This document shows positions 31,194 through 41,895 of a DNA stretch of 64,000 nt, piece by piece. The position numbers were made by a program, and so were the translations under genes. How positions within the stretch are numbered: the stretch's first letter is position 1; each line of letters begins with the position of its first letter. The notes beneath the pieces are model-generated. The model was not told the origin of the DNA. It saw nothing but the letters and a program-made list of their open reading frames with translations, and did no database searches. The DNA comes from Rhodosporidiobolus odoratus (taxonomy: Eukaryota > Basidiomycota > Microbotryomycetes > Sporidiobolales > Sporidiobolaceae). Location: positions 930,001-994,000 of the forward strand of contig JAOANU010000003.1 in the NCBI GenBank assembly GCA_034387635.1, read 5' to 3'.

Positions 31194-33484
31194 ATGCACC
31201 TCGCAACTTTTCTCACCCTCGCCTCCTCAGCTTCCTTGGCAGTCCTCCCGGCCTCCGCTCGACTCGACAGGCGCTCCTCCGCTCACCGTGAGCTAGTTCA
31301 CCACCAACTCTCCAAGCGTACTCCATCTGCCGAACCCTACCGCGTCTTTGCCCAAAACTCGCGATCTCCTTCCCCCGGCTCGTTCGCCGCCCTCGACAAG
31401 CGCGATGACGGGGACCTCCTCGAGCAAATCGGCGAAACCGTTCAGGAAGTCGCCGTAGCATGGAAGCTCGCCGTCCCGGACCCACACCTTGCCCTGGCGG
31501 CAATTTCGACGCACAAGGTTGACGAGGAAAAGAAGCAGAAGCAGAAGGAGGAGGCTGATGCGGCGGCCGCTTCTGCTTCGGCATCGGCCAAAGCTAAAGC
31601 CAAGGCAAAGAAGCTCGCTGCGCAGAAGAAGAAGGAGCAGAAGGAGAAGGATGCGGCAGAGCGTAAAAAAGCTCAAGCGTGAGTAATACTTTCTCGCCCA
31701 GATATCTTCGTACTCTTTCTCTTACATGCTTGGTACTAGTCGTCACAGTGCCGCCAAGAAGAAGGCCGAGGAGGAAGCGTATGTCGAGTTCTGTTCTGCT
31801 GCCCACACCGAACTGTCTGACCTGGGCTTCTTCCGCAGTGCCGCTAAGAAGCTCATCGCTCAACGCAAGAAAGCTGCCAAAGTGTCAGTGCAATATTGAG
31901 CTCTCTCGAATGCAAGTCTGATGTCAATACTTTCCGTCTCGACAGTGCCGCCCAGAAGAAAGCGGCCGAAGAAGCGTAAGTTTGCCTTAATCCGCCTCTG
32001 CGGCCCAGAATCCTCACCTACTTACCTCACAGCGCCGGCGCAAAGAAGAAACAGGAGGAAGCTGCCGCAAAGAAGAAAGCGCAAGTTCCCACCGTTACCA
32101 GTACCGTCTGTCCATACTGATGCTCTTCTCTCTGTGTAGACTGGCTGCCAAGGCTTCCGAAGAGAAGGTAGTCAAGCCGTCGAGCTCGGTGGCCAACTTG
32201 GGAACTGTCAGCGTTCAGGTGTGTCATCATTCGCGCTCTCCTCTCAACACCTGCTGAACCTCTCATCGCTCCAGCCGATCTCTCTTCTCGGGTTCAAGAG
32301 CGACAACTGCGGCTCCAGTGAGGCTAGCGACGATCAGCCCAACGGTGGCCTCAACTGGCTGAACTGCGGCATTTCAAAGTCGAACCCTTCGGGTGGCTGG
32401 GTATGTCGACTTTTCTTTCGTACATTTAGTCTGTTCACCTTGCCTGGACGAGCGCACTCGCTGCCTCATTGCCCGTGGCCCACTCCGTACGATCGCATTG
32501 GCTCACCTCGCGCTTCACCTCCTTTCATCCCTTCCTTATGTGATGCAGACTCCTCCTGACGGCGTCACCCTCGCCCGCATCACCACTGTCACGGTCGAAC
32601 ACGCTCTCAAGACCAACTCTGTTTGGAAGCCCTGCTCGCAATACGCCAACCTTTTCGACAAAGTCGCCGATGAGACCGGTCTTCCTGCCATCCTTCTCGC
32701 CTCCTTCGCTCTTCAGGAGTCGACCTGCGACAAGAACTGCGTCGGTGGTGGCGGCGAGGTTGGCTTAATGCAGATCACCGAGGACAAATGCGGTGGCAGG
32801 AGCCGTTCCGAGTGCGCCGACCCCGAATACAATGTGCGTTGCTTTCCACACTGCTCGAAGCTTGCTATACTACCGGGTACTCACCCGGTTGTCGCTATCG
32901 CGCAGGTTCGCACGGCCGCCAAGTACTTCAAGCAGGAGCTCGACAACCAGGGTGGCCAAGTCCTGAAGGCCATCGGAGCTTACAATGGCGTTCGTTTCTT
33001 CCCTACCTCAACGCAAGAGAGTAGGTTCTGATCAACCCTTCCTTCGCAGTGGTACTCTGGCCTTTCGTACGAGAAGGCAACCGCTGCTCGGTACGTCTTC
33101 TGTCGCTGAATCCTCCGCACCCCAGCAGTAGCTGACCTCGTCTACTGCGCTCGTGTTACAGCTGGTCCTCGTGCTGCAGGTGCCAGAACAACCGTACGCT
33201 TTTTTCCTGCTGACGAACAACTTGACCTTCGCAATCCCGGGCTGACCTGTCTCTTTCCTTCCGATCGCTTTGGTTGGAAACCATAGTCGACTACCTCTAC
33301 CAGATGATGAACGGTTGGCTTCTCGGCCGCACTGGCTACGAGCTTAGCCACTACAACAACCTCGCCGTAAGCACCTCTTCCCAACCTCACTCTGCTTCGT
33401 TGCGAGCGACCCGTCCATCCGGCCTCGACCGCCTGCTCGAGACAGACACTGACCGAGACTCTTCTTAAGGCCTGCGACGAATAA
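31194..33484 (+). CDS. Secreted protein with Lys/Ala-rich stalk and lytic-transglycosylase-like (SLT) domain
   Basis: The ATG at 31194 gives a signal peptide (MHLATFLTLASSASLAVLPA, cleavage after ASA) and KR sites typical of Kex2 processing. A Lys/Ala/Glu-rich helical stalk follows, spread over tiny exons, two of them only 30 nt (31749-31778 and 31946-31975) and near copies of each other. One intron (32081-32139) has a GC-AG boundary with donor GCAAGT. The C-terminal domain has LLGFKSDNCGSSEASDDQPN, then a lysozyme-fold core with FALQESTCDKNC (candidate catalytic Glu), the glycine-rich VGGGGEVGLMQITEDKC, and AIGAYNGW followed by WYSGLSYEKA, as in SLT domains. The last exons encode a Cys-rich piece and LDYLYQMMNGWLLG, ending ACDE at 33484. 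Fungal members are usually secreted; a glycan target is inferred, not shown. Confidence 0.85.
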
Positions 33485-34252
33485 ACCACATTCCGATACC
33501 CGGCATCGCGCTTATCCCCCTTCTTCTCTGCCTTCCTTCCTGTCAATACCCGCGTTCCGTTCCGTTCTGTTTTAACGTGCTGAGCACTCCCCCTCTCTCA
33601 CCGGACGTACCTGTATACCCTCTCGTCGTTGTCTCGGGGTTACGTTCCCCTTCTTCTCTCGCCATCCCCCACTTCCTTCCCTTCCCCTTTTCGCTCTTCT
33701 TTGCACGGACACTCTTCGCACGCAGGGAAGCACTTTCTTACTTGTTGCACCTCTTCTCCAATCTCGCTTTATGCTCTCAGAATCCCGGACCAGCAAGGAA
33801 GAAGAGATGAGAGAAGTGTCTGTTTGCAGTAAGCGCGTTGAGCGTGTCTTTTGCGAGTAAACGATGCGAGGCTCCAGCGAGAGGGGAAGAGGATGTAGAT
33901 GCGGAATGTAAGATGCAGGAGGAGAACGGAAACGAAGGAAGAAACGATGCAAAGGAGAGAACGACGGGGTATGCTGCTCGTAAGGAGGACTCGTTGGAAT
34001 TGGGAAGTGGGTGAGGTATAACTACTTATAGTGGGGCTTGTTGAGAAACGATGATGCGAGGTTGCGGCGTGCGAGGGTGACAGAACAAGCAAGGGTGAGG
34101 GAACGACATTAAGTTGCGAGGATGAGACAAGTGAATAGGAAAGGAAGGTGCCTACGAACGCGGCTTTTTTTGAGGAAGATGAGCGACGAAGCAGAGACGC
34201 CAGGGGGATGGCGGAATTGCTGAGAAAGGTTCGAGGAAACGGGGGCGGTAGG
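33485..34252. other. Convergent intergenic region
   Basis: Lies between two genes whose 3' ends face each other. It is mixed composition with a pyrimidine-rich segment at 33580-33760 and a purine-rich segment after it. I see no gene or structured element. Confidence 0.5.
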
Positions 34253-36273
34253 CTATCGGCCACGGTCGGACTCGTCGCTGGAATCGAAATGACCGTAGGC
34301 TCCCTGCGAGATTATGACCTCCCTTCCCCTACCGCGCCTCAGCAAGCTCCGACTGCGACTGCGCGAGTCCCTCGTCCGGCCCCTACCCCGCTCGTCCTGG
34401 CCATCGTCCTCCTCTGCATCTTCTGAGACGATCCCTCCCCGCGTCCTGCCTCGAGGAGAGCAACTGCGCTCCCCTGCCCTACCCCGATCGTAGGAACTCC
34501 GACTACTTTGCCTCGTCTGCGTACGCGATCGCGAGCGAGAGCGTGTTCGTTCGCGGGAAAGGGAGGTATCGTGCGTCGGAGGGGACAAGGCACGCTGGAG
34601 CGCACCCGTTCCGCGAAGCTGGGACCGTCCGCGGGGCACGAACGACTCTACAGTAGCGTCGACCCCGACAGCATCCGAAAGGCGGCGAGCAGATGACCGA
34701 CCACGGCCAGCGGTAGGAGGGGAAGGAGGCGGGGAGAGGAACGATGAAGGCGAGGTGAACGTCGAGGAGGATGCACAGGTAGCCTCGATGAAGTGGCCTG
34801 GCGTAAGCTTCATACGTTCTGAGCGGCCTCGGCGCTCGACGGGAGGGCGAATAGTAGCATCGCGATCGTGAATGCGCGAAGATTGCGGTTCTTCGGTCGA
34901 GTCGGCACCGATGGAAGTGAGGGGTTGAATGGCGGGTTCAGAGCGGATAGCCGCCGCAGGCGCTGGGCCACGACCGCCGAGCATACCGCGAATAGGGCGA
35001 ACGGGACGGGCAGGAGAGGGCTTGCTCGAGTTGGACACGGCGGATGATGCGGTAGGAGCGCGAGTTGCGAGCGCTGCGTCGACGGAGAGACTGCGCTGAA
35101 GTTCTGCCGCCACGTGTTCGATGGAAGCGGACCGTCCGCGTTCTGGTGGTGCAGGTTTCGAAGTAAGGTGGGAGAAGAGGTAACAGGCGAAGGCGGAATG
35201 CGCATCGTCCTCATCTTTCGCCGCCTGTTTCACAAGTATGCCCTGCTCAGGCGATTCCCTTCCCGTCCTCAGCGCTCGGATCCTCGGCGACAGCAAGACC
35301 TCGTCTGTCGCCTCAGTCGGGGTCAACGCCGCCGGAGCTACTCCACCATTCGCCTGCCAAGACTGCCTCCTCCCGTTCTGTCCCGCCAGTCCCGCCACGC
35401 TCGTGTTGATTTTTGGCCGCACGGGCGCCCCTACCGGCGCGCCGACGCAGCCTGGCCGGCCGCAATGCGCCGGTGTCGGCACGATCGGGGCAGGAGCCGC
35501 CGGGTCCTCGTGTCCCGCCAGCGAGAGGGCGGTAATCTCGTCTTCAAGCACATGCGCTCCAGAGAAGTCGGTCGCCGAGCTGAACGAAACCATTCGGGCG
35601 GAAGGAGAGATGGGACCGAAGGCAGGGGATGAGTGGACTGCGGCGGCTTTCTGGCGAAAGTAGAGAGGTGAAGGGACGGCGGCTTGGGGGCGGTTCATCC
35701 TGCGTCGGTATTGGAAGGAAACGTCTTTGGAAACCGGGGCATCGCTGGGCGTCACGAGGGGCGAGGCGAGAGAATCCGCTTGATAGTTGATGGTCCAGTT
35801 TGCGGGTAGTGGCAGACCAGCAGTAGGGAGGGATTGGGCGCCATATTCGAAGCGGGGTTTCGGCGGGGGAAGGTCGAGACTGGGAGGCTCAGCGAGATGG
35901 CCCATGGCGTCGCTGATGGGCGATGGGCTGTTTTGTGCGGAAGAGGGTGGGGTGGAGCAAGCGGATCGCGCAGACGAGACGAGTGGCGGTACAGCCGAGA
36001 GTGAGGGCGAGAAGTCAGGGGAGGGTTCGCTGCGGTCGATGTCGGCTTGGCGGCAGTCATCAGAGCAGTACGACTGACCCTGTGTTGCGTTTCCGCAGCT
36101 ATCGAAGCAGAGATGAGCACGATTGCCAACAAGGTCAGCATGAGAGCTGGCGCTCACCGCAAAACGATCTCCAATCTGAGCGAAAGAAGGACGTACGTAA
36201 AGCAGAAGTCACCAAAGGGTAGTTCATCACCCTCCTCTGATGGTCGCCACAAACTCGTAGCGGTGTGTGCCAT
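34253..36273 (-). CDS. ECL1-like zinc-binding protein with long disordered, RS-rich C-terminus
   Basis: Two exons: 36273-36197 and 36098-34253, joined in phase across a 98-bp intron. The N-terminus has MAHTATSLWRPSEEGDELPF, then GDFCFTCGNATQGQSYCSDDCRQ (two adjoining segments), i.e. C-x2-C...C-x3-C as in fungal ECL1/2/3 zinc-binding proteins, which in fission and budding yeast affect lifespan and starvation responses. The remaining about 600 residues are low complexity, with a second Cys/His-containing patch PAHCGRPGCVG, and end in an Arg/Ser-rich tail (RERTRSRSRSRTQTR, RDSRSRSRSLLRR) and GHFDSSDESDRGR. The first exon restores the missing first Cys pair, which is why the start at 36273 is preferred over the internal frame. 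The family call rests on one small motif; the RS tail suggests nuclear or RNA-related partners but this is inference. Confidence 0.75.
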
Positions 36274-37014
36274 GCGCCAGAAGTCGGCTTTGCCGATATG
36301 AAGATCGCAGACCTCGGGTGGTGCGATGAGAGAGTGTAGGAGGGCCGATCAAGTTTTCAAAGCTGCTGAGTGTACTGCTGACCCGGCGGCGTGTCGAGAT
36401 GGGCGAGGGCGAGGGCGAGGGTGGGTGACCGGAAGAGAGGAGAGGATGAGTCCGGGTGAGAGAGCGGAAACGTGTGGAGAGAGCGAGAGGGTGATGCAGA
36501 GAGTCGGCAGCAGTCCCCTGGTCGACTTGAATGCGCTACACGAGGCTTGGCTAGGACGGTGCGAGCGAGCGTGAGTCGCAGAGTTGCCCGGCGGAAGTTT
36601 TGACCCCGCATTCGCAATAGGTTTCGCCCCTCCGCCCTCCCCGTCGATCCTTCCATCTCAACTGCATCGGAACGCCTTTCTGCGCGCGCGACCCTCAATC
36701 TTTTCTTCTTCTGCACGCTCCTCTCGCCTTGATCCTCTCGCTGTCCCGCTGCTCTCCTGTGTACCACGCCATGCGCTACCGTGGCAGTCTGTCTCGCTCA
36801 CACGCGTCCGTTCCCTCTCAAAGCATCGCGACGATGTTGCACTCAGCAGACTCGTTTCATGGTCCGAAGAAGCGTCCTGCGCTTCAACAAATTTCCAGCT
36901 AGCTATACTCTTTTGACATCGCCCATCACAAACTCGGAACGTGAACTCGTCTGAATCGTTGATCCCTTGTCAAGCTGCACTAGGTGAAGATCAACAAGGC
37001 GTCCTTTGTTTGCC
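36274..37014. other. Intergenic upstream of the ECL1-like gene
   Basis: This is the promoter side of the minus-strand ECL1-like gene. A GA-rich patch on the + strand at 36400-36500 corresponds to a pyrimidine-rich leader on the minus strand. Open frames on both strands here lack recognisable features. Confidence 0.45.
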
Positions 37015-37545
37015 TCAAGTGGCGAGGAAAGGTGGCGGGCGTGCGATGGCTTGGGCTCCTAGGCGCCCTTTTTGTCGTGACCACCCTGCGCTATCCCAGC
37101 TGGACCCTTCACCCGCAGACACATACAGCCATGTAAGCCGGAGCTCCCGACGGCTTCCCTCCGCATGCGCTGGCGTCAACTCACCTCGCCATGGAGTCTG
37201 CTCCGGTTGCTTATCTAGCTTAAAGCCCCAAACTCTGGCTGCATGCATCTTGACAGAACCTCTACGACCCGGCTTACCTTGCAAACGCACTGGCCGCTGT
37301 TTAGCGCTCTTTGCAGGCTCGACAAGCTGGTCGAGGCTGGCCGATTTTCTCCTCCGCCTCGATAACGACGGCCTCCTCTTTTCACCTCCGGACATCTGAA
37401 CAGTGGAGCAGCTTGAAGAAGCCTGTCTTTGCAGACCGGTCGAGGCGGTTTGATGGGAAATGAGCCCTTCGAAGTCGGTCGGAGTTGAGAAGGTCAGGGT
37501 GAGAAGAAAAAACGATTGTCCTCGATGAGGTAACGCTGCGGCCAT
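37015..37545 (-). CDS. Possible small basic protein, unrecognised
   Basis: An uninterrupted minus-strand frame of 176 codons from an ATG at 37545 (MAAALPHRGQSFFLLTL...), with a very basic central block GGEKRRPSLSRRRRKSASLD and GKPGRRGSVK, and a C-terminus rich in Trp/Gly/Ser. The basic block looks like a nuclear-localisation or nucleic-acid-binding patch. There is no homology I recognise, and a similarly long frame is open on the other strand, so the call is weak. Confidence 0.3.
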   Translation of the reverse strand: MAAALPHRGQSFFLLTLTFSTPTDFEGLISHQTASTGLQRQASSSCSTVQMSGGEKRRPSLSRRRRKSASLDQLVEPAKSAKQRPVRLQGKPGRRGSVKMHAARVWGFKLDKQPEQTPWRGELTPAHAEGSRRELRLTWLYVSAGEGSSWDSAGWSRQKGRLGAQAIARPPPFLAT

Positions 37546-38591
37546 ACGCCGTGCCCGTCGAGCTTACTCCTCCTGCGCCTCCCTCACCTACCCTCCTGGG
37601 GTCGCCTGCATTTTTCTCCCGCCGCGCATAGCGCTCAATCAGATCCGTCCTCCCTTTTTTTTTCCCTGGCTTTGTGACGACTGCGGCAACCTGCGAGAGC
37701 GCTCGATCGACATGACTACTCTAGCCGAAGCTCATCAGCTTACGACGTTTGCTTGCTCGATGGCTCAGGCTTCCTGCTGATCGTGATGGTGCTCGTAGCC
37801 GAGCGAGAGGGGCGGGTCGATGTCCGGTATTCTTCGCTGACCGGTGCTATTACCAACGTCAAATGTAGGCGCGATCTACAATGACTCCAAGGGTCAACCA
37901 AGGGTGGTCCCGCTTCGGACGTTTTCCAGAACCGCTTCGAGAAAAAAGGTCGACTTTCTTGCGCTCAGCTGCGTACGCCGTTGCGCTGGTTCGCGTCCAT
38001 CCGTGTTTCCGTTGCTTCTGACCGGTCCCAAGGCTGCATCGCACGCTCAACGTTTCCCGAACCTCCTGCTCTGCCAGTTCGGCATTTTCCCGTTCGCAGG
38101 AGGTAAATTGAAATGCGCCCCCGTTCTGGTCGGGGGTGCCAAGCGGACACAGCGGCAGCGGCGGTATGTTCTAGAGGGAAGAGCTCCGGTGTAGGCTGAA
38201 GAGGCTCGGTGTACGCAGCCTCGCGGGGGCTGCTCAGCATCAGGGAAAGGCGCTGACCGACACGTTAAGATGCACACTTACTCGGCACTGTCGTTACCGT
38301 GTCCGCATTACAAATCCGTAGCTAGCCGTTCCGGGACAGAGGGCTGGAAATGAAGAGCGTTGTAGTGAGAAAAGAGAAGTTTTGGGGTCAAAGGCGACCC
38401 GGCGCCATCGAAGCTCGAGCGGCTTGACGATTCTTGAAGCCGGGTAGCCTCGTAGGAGCGAGACGGTCACACAACGGCGGCGAGAGCATCGGAGAAAGAT
38501 GTACCAGGCAGAGAGCCGTGAAGCGGAGTGGAAGGCAAGCTGAAACGTACGAAGTCCGGAGGATATCCCGTCTAAACACGATGCCCCTGCT
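37546..38591. other. Intergenic, no convincing gene
   Basis: Several short frames exist (for example 37844-38194, +) but none starts with a good context, shows splice structure or carries a motif. It contains the 3' flank of the Hsp40 gene. Confidence 0.45.
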
Positions 38592-40440
38592 CTACAGCTC
38601 TGCATGCGCCGCCTTGTCCGGATGCCGGTAGCCAAAAGCCTTCTCGAGCGCTGCAAAGCGAGGCAGAGATCAGGGAATGTCCTCGTGTCGGGCAACTTTG
38701 AAGGCTTACCTGCTGTTTGAGGCGCAGTGAGAGACGGAGGCAGCACGAGCTGATACTCGACAAAGAGGTCGCCGTGGCCGGAAAGGTGATATATCGGCAT
38801 CCCCTCGCCGTGCACGACGTCCACAAACCCTTTGTCAAAAAATGAAGTTAGCGGGAGAAGGCGGCGAAGTGGGATGAAGGTCTGATCCGCGAACCTGGCT
38901 GGGTGACGCCTGTTCGCGACAGAACGATGTTGTGTCCATCTAGCCCCGTCAGGGTGTGCTTGAAACCCAGAAGCGCCTGTGCGACGAGCAAGAGCACGGC
39001 GGCGTTAGCGATCTCTGAGCCAGATTCCCAGAAAGGAAGACATGAACAAGAAAGGCGGAAATGGTGCGTACTTCAGCCACTGATATCGGCTCCTTCCAGT
39101 ATAGATTGCTCTCCTTTCGCACAAAGCCCCCTTGTTCGCGCTTACTTCGTACGCGCACAATCACGTCGCCTGCAACCACGTCCGGCGATTCATCCGCTTC
39201 GCCCTCAAACACGATCTCGGCCCCTTCTGGCATCCCGCGGTCGACATGTAGGTTGAGTTCGGACTGCGAGTCGACAATGCGGTGCCCTTTGCAAACGGGA
39301 CAGAGATGCTTGATGCTTTTTCCTCGACCACCGCATCTGCGACGAGAGCGCGGAAAGATGCAGCGATACGAGTTCGTCAGTGTGGAGATGTGGGTTCGAG
39401 GGCAGGTGGTAGAGATGCCAGGAAGCATGGGCATACGGAAGGTTGTAAAGCGGTGACGACGATGCGGGCAGACAAAGTCAAGTCAGCTATCGAAAATCAC
39501 GAATGAGCGGGAAAGAGGGGTGTCCGCACCGGTCACAATGCATCTGCATTTGTTGGAAGATACCCGGGCCAAGCTGATGCCGTACGAGGCGAACACCTCG
39601 ACCGTCGCAAACAGGACAAGTGACAATGTCTTTCTCGCTCCGTGCGCCAGTTCCTGTCACAGAGCCGAGTCAGCGCCGGCTTTAGATGCTCTGGAAACAC
39701 AAGAACACACCGTCGCATTGTTCGCAGACTGCTTTGCGTGCAATGGTGAACTGCGCAAGGAGAAAACGGTCAACTTCGCTTGCTGTGTGAGCTGGAATTT
39801 AGACGCGCCTTCATCGAGTCTCCCTTGTACATTGCCTTGAGGTCGACCTCAATCTCGGCCAGCATGTTCTGCCCTCTCCGCTGACCCTGCTGACCCCCAC
39901 CAAACCCAAACGCGTTCCGGAAAATGTCGAACGGATCACCGCTTCCCCCACCGTTTCCTTCTCGTTGTTTGAGACCCTCTTCGCCGAATCTGTCGTACGT
40001 CTTTCGCTTGTCGGTGTCGGAGAGGACCTCGTACGCCCGGGACACCTCGAGGAACTTCTGCTTCGCCTCGTCCGAGTCGTTCTTGTCGGGGTCTGGGAGT
40101 CGTGCCGATCAGCGCGACTGTCTGCTGGCTTCCAGGCTTTCGAGAAAAGGCGTACGGTACTGCTTGCTCAGTTTCTGATTATGGAGTGGGGTGAGAAGGT
40201 CAGCGAGGCCTTTTGAGGAGCGATATCGGCGAGTGTACGCACTCGATCTGCAGGAAGAACAGATAATCAGCTTCACAGTTGCCTTCTCGTGAGGATCAAG
40301 GTGCACGTACACGCCTTCTTGAGTTCCTTATCGCCAGCGGACCGCCCAAGTCCAAGTACCTTGTAATAGTCCTCACCTGCCACGACCAGCACTGCGAGTG
40401 TCGCCACTACCACGAGGCGGAGCAGAAGCAGCATCGCCAT
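38592..40440 (-). CDS. ER-lumenal DnaJ (Hsp40) co-chaperone, Scj1/ERdj3 type
   Basis: The ATG at 40440 begins a signal peptide ([20 protein letters not shown], then AGE), followed directly by the J domain ([38 protein letters not shown], then [12 protein letters not shown]). A Gly/Phe stretch follows ([20 protein letters not shown]), then four CxxCxGxG-type zinc repeats ([30 protein letters not shown]), and the substrate-binding domain ([47 protein letters not shown]). The last exon ends KAAHAEL, an HxEL tail resembling HDEL and consistent with ER retention. It stimulates BiP ATPase during folding and ER-associated degradation. The gene is divergent from the SDR gene, with start codons 144 bp apart. 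An upstream start is less likely because it would bury the signal peptide. Confidence 0.93.
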
Positions 40441-40584
40441 GCTGGAGTATGTCAGACAGGTCGAACGTGCGAGCTGAAGCAGAGCAGGTAGGGCAGATCC
40501 ACGTCGACCCCTCCCCCTCATCATCGGCTTACTTCTCTTTCCCTCCTGCTCTACACTCTGACCCCTAGTCTTCAGTACGACACC
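40441..40584. promoter_or_regulatory. Bidirectional promoter between Hsp40 and SDR genes
   Basis: Only 144 bp separate two divergent start codons, so both promoters must lie here. The right half contains a pyrimidine-rich run (CTTCTCTTTCCCTCCTGCTC). I do not see a clear TATA box or heat-shock/UPR element. Confidence 0.6.
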
Positions 40585-41693
40585 ATGACCGCTGCCGCTG
40601 CCACCACCGCCAAGTCTCTCGCCATTATCTGCGGCGTTGGTGAAGGTTTCGGGGCCGCCCTCGCCTCAGCCTTTTCCGCCCACCACTCTTGCGCTCTGCT
40701 TGCAAGGAGCAAGCAGAAGCTGGATGCCATCACAGCGGAACTGTGCGACTCCGGTGCCGACGTGCGTTGCCTCACTTCGACACCTTGCTTGTTTACCTAA
40801 GCGTCTCTCTTCTTGCTTGCGCAGGCCGCTGCCTTTTCCTGCGATGTTTCCTCGCTCGAGTCTGTGCAGTCAGCCTTCTCCGCTATCAAGGAGAAGTATC
40901 CTGAACATCAGCTCAAAGCCGCTATCTTCAATGCCAGCTCGCCCTTCATCATGAAACCTTTCCTCGAACTTCAAGCTACCGATCTTCAGCCCTCGATCGA
41001 CGTCAACATCAACGGGGCGTTCCATTTCTCTCAGCAAGTCATCCCACTCCTCTTTGAGGCGGGAGGCGGCTTCTTGTCCTTCACCGGCGCTACAGCTTCG
41101 TTCAAAGGTGCGCTGGTTTTCCTCGTTCGCCCCGATAAAGCCTCGCTCAGCTCCTCAAGCACATACCAGGTGGCGCCAAGTTCGCTGCGTTTGCACCGGG
41201 CAAGTTTGCCGTCCGTGCACTGAGTGCGTCTGCCCTCTCCCCCTTCCTAGCTCTGGCCTTCCTAACTTTTCTTCTTGCCGCCTCAAGGCCAGTCCCTCGC
41301 CCGGGAGTTCGGGCCGCTGGGTATCCACGTCTCTCACTCCATTGTTGATGGTACGCCCCCTGCCAAAGCTGCGTGACCCTCAATCGAGAATGTCAGCAAC
41401 TTACAACTTGTCATCCTTCAGGCCTCATTGGTCAGCGCGGAATCACGGCGGAGGGCGACGATACGGTCGGTCGTTCATTCTCTTCCTGCTTGCTCTTGTG
41501 CAGCTGATCAGCCGTTTTCAGCATCTCGACCCCGATGCCATGGCCGCAACGATCCTCCACCTGTCGGAGCAGCCCAAGACTGGCTGGACCTACGGTACGG
41601 TCAGCGACTAGCGTGAGTGTTATGCCTGTACGCTGACGACACCTTTCTCGTTCTGCAGAAATTGTCCTCCGTCCTGCGAAGGAACGCTGGTGA
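40585..41693 (+). CDS. Atypical short-chain dehydrogenase/reductase (SDR)
   Basis: Rossmann-fold NAD(P)-dependent oxidoreductase. The ATG at 40585 gives MTAAAATTAKSLAIICG, then the glycine-rich cofactor loop CGVGEGFGAALA, CDVSSLESV, the NAG-like FNASSPF, INGAFHFSQQVIPLLF and FLSFTGATASF. The usual catalytic YxxxK is read as FAPGKFAVRALGQSLARE, so Phe takes the place of the catalytic Tyr, while the Lys and following helix are kept. Introns interrupt the region several times; the last one rejoins TYE to IVLRPAKERW, stop at 41691-41693. Proteins of this subtype are annotated as SDRs of unknown substrate. Whether it is an active reductase is uncertain because of the missing Tyr. It precedes the monooxygenase on the same strand by about 200 bp. 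Confidence 0.85.
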
Positions 41694-41895
41694 TCTACTT
41701 TGGATGGTAGGACGTTGTGCACAGAAGTACTGTTGGCTATGCTGGACCAGTTGTATAAGCCTGTAGATAGATCGAGCAGAGTGTTGCAGAGTTATAATCA
41801 CAGGTCCGATGATTCGCGTTCATGATCAAGGCAACAAAAAGGCTTGGCAATGACACCCCTATTTCTATCGCCGACTATTCCTTCAGCCGCTTCCA

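Noticed and set aside
35114..35663. + strand frames opposite the ECL1-like gene
   Set aside because: Antisense shadows of the Ser/Pro/Ala-rich disordered region.
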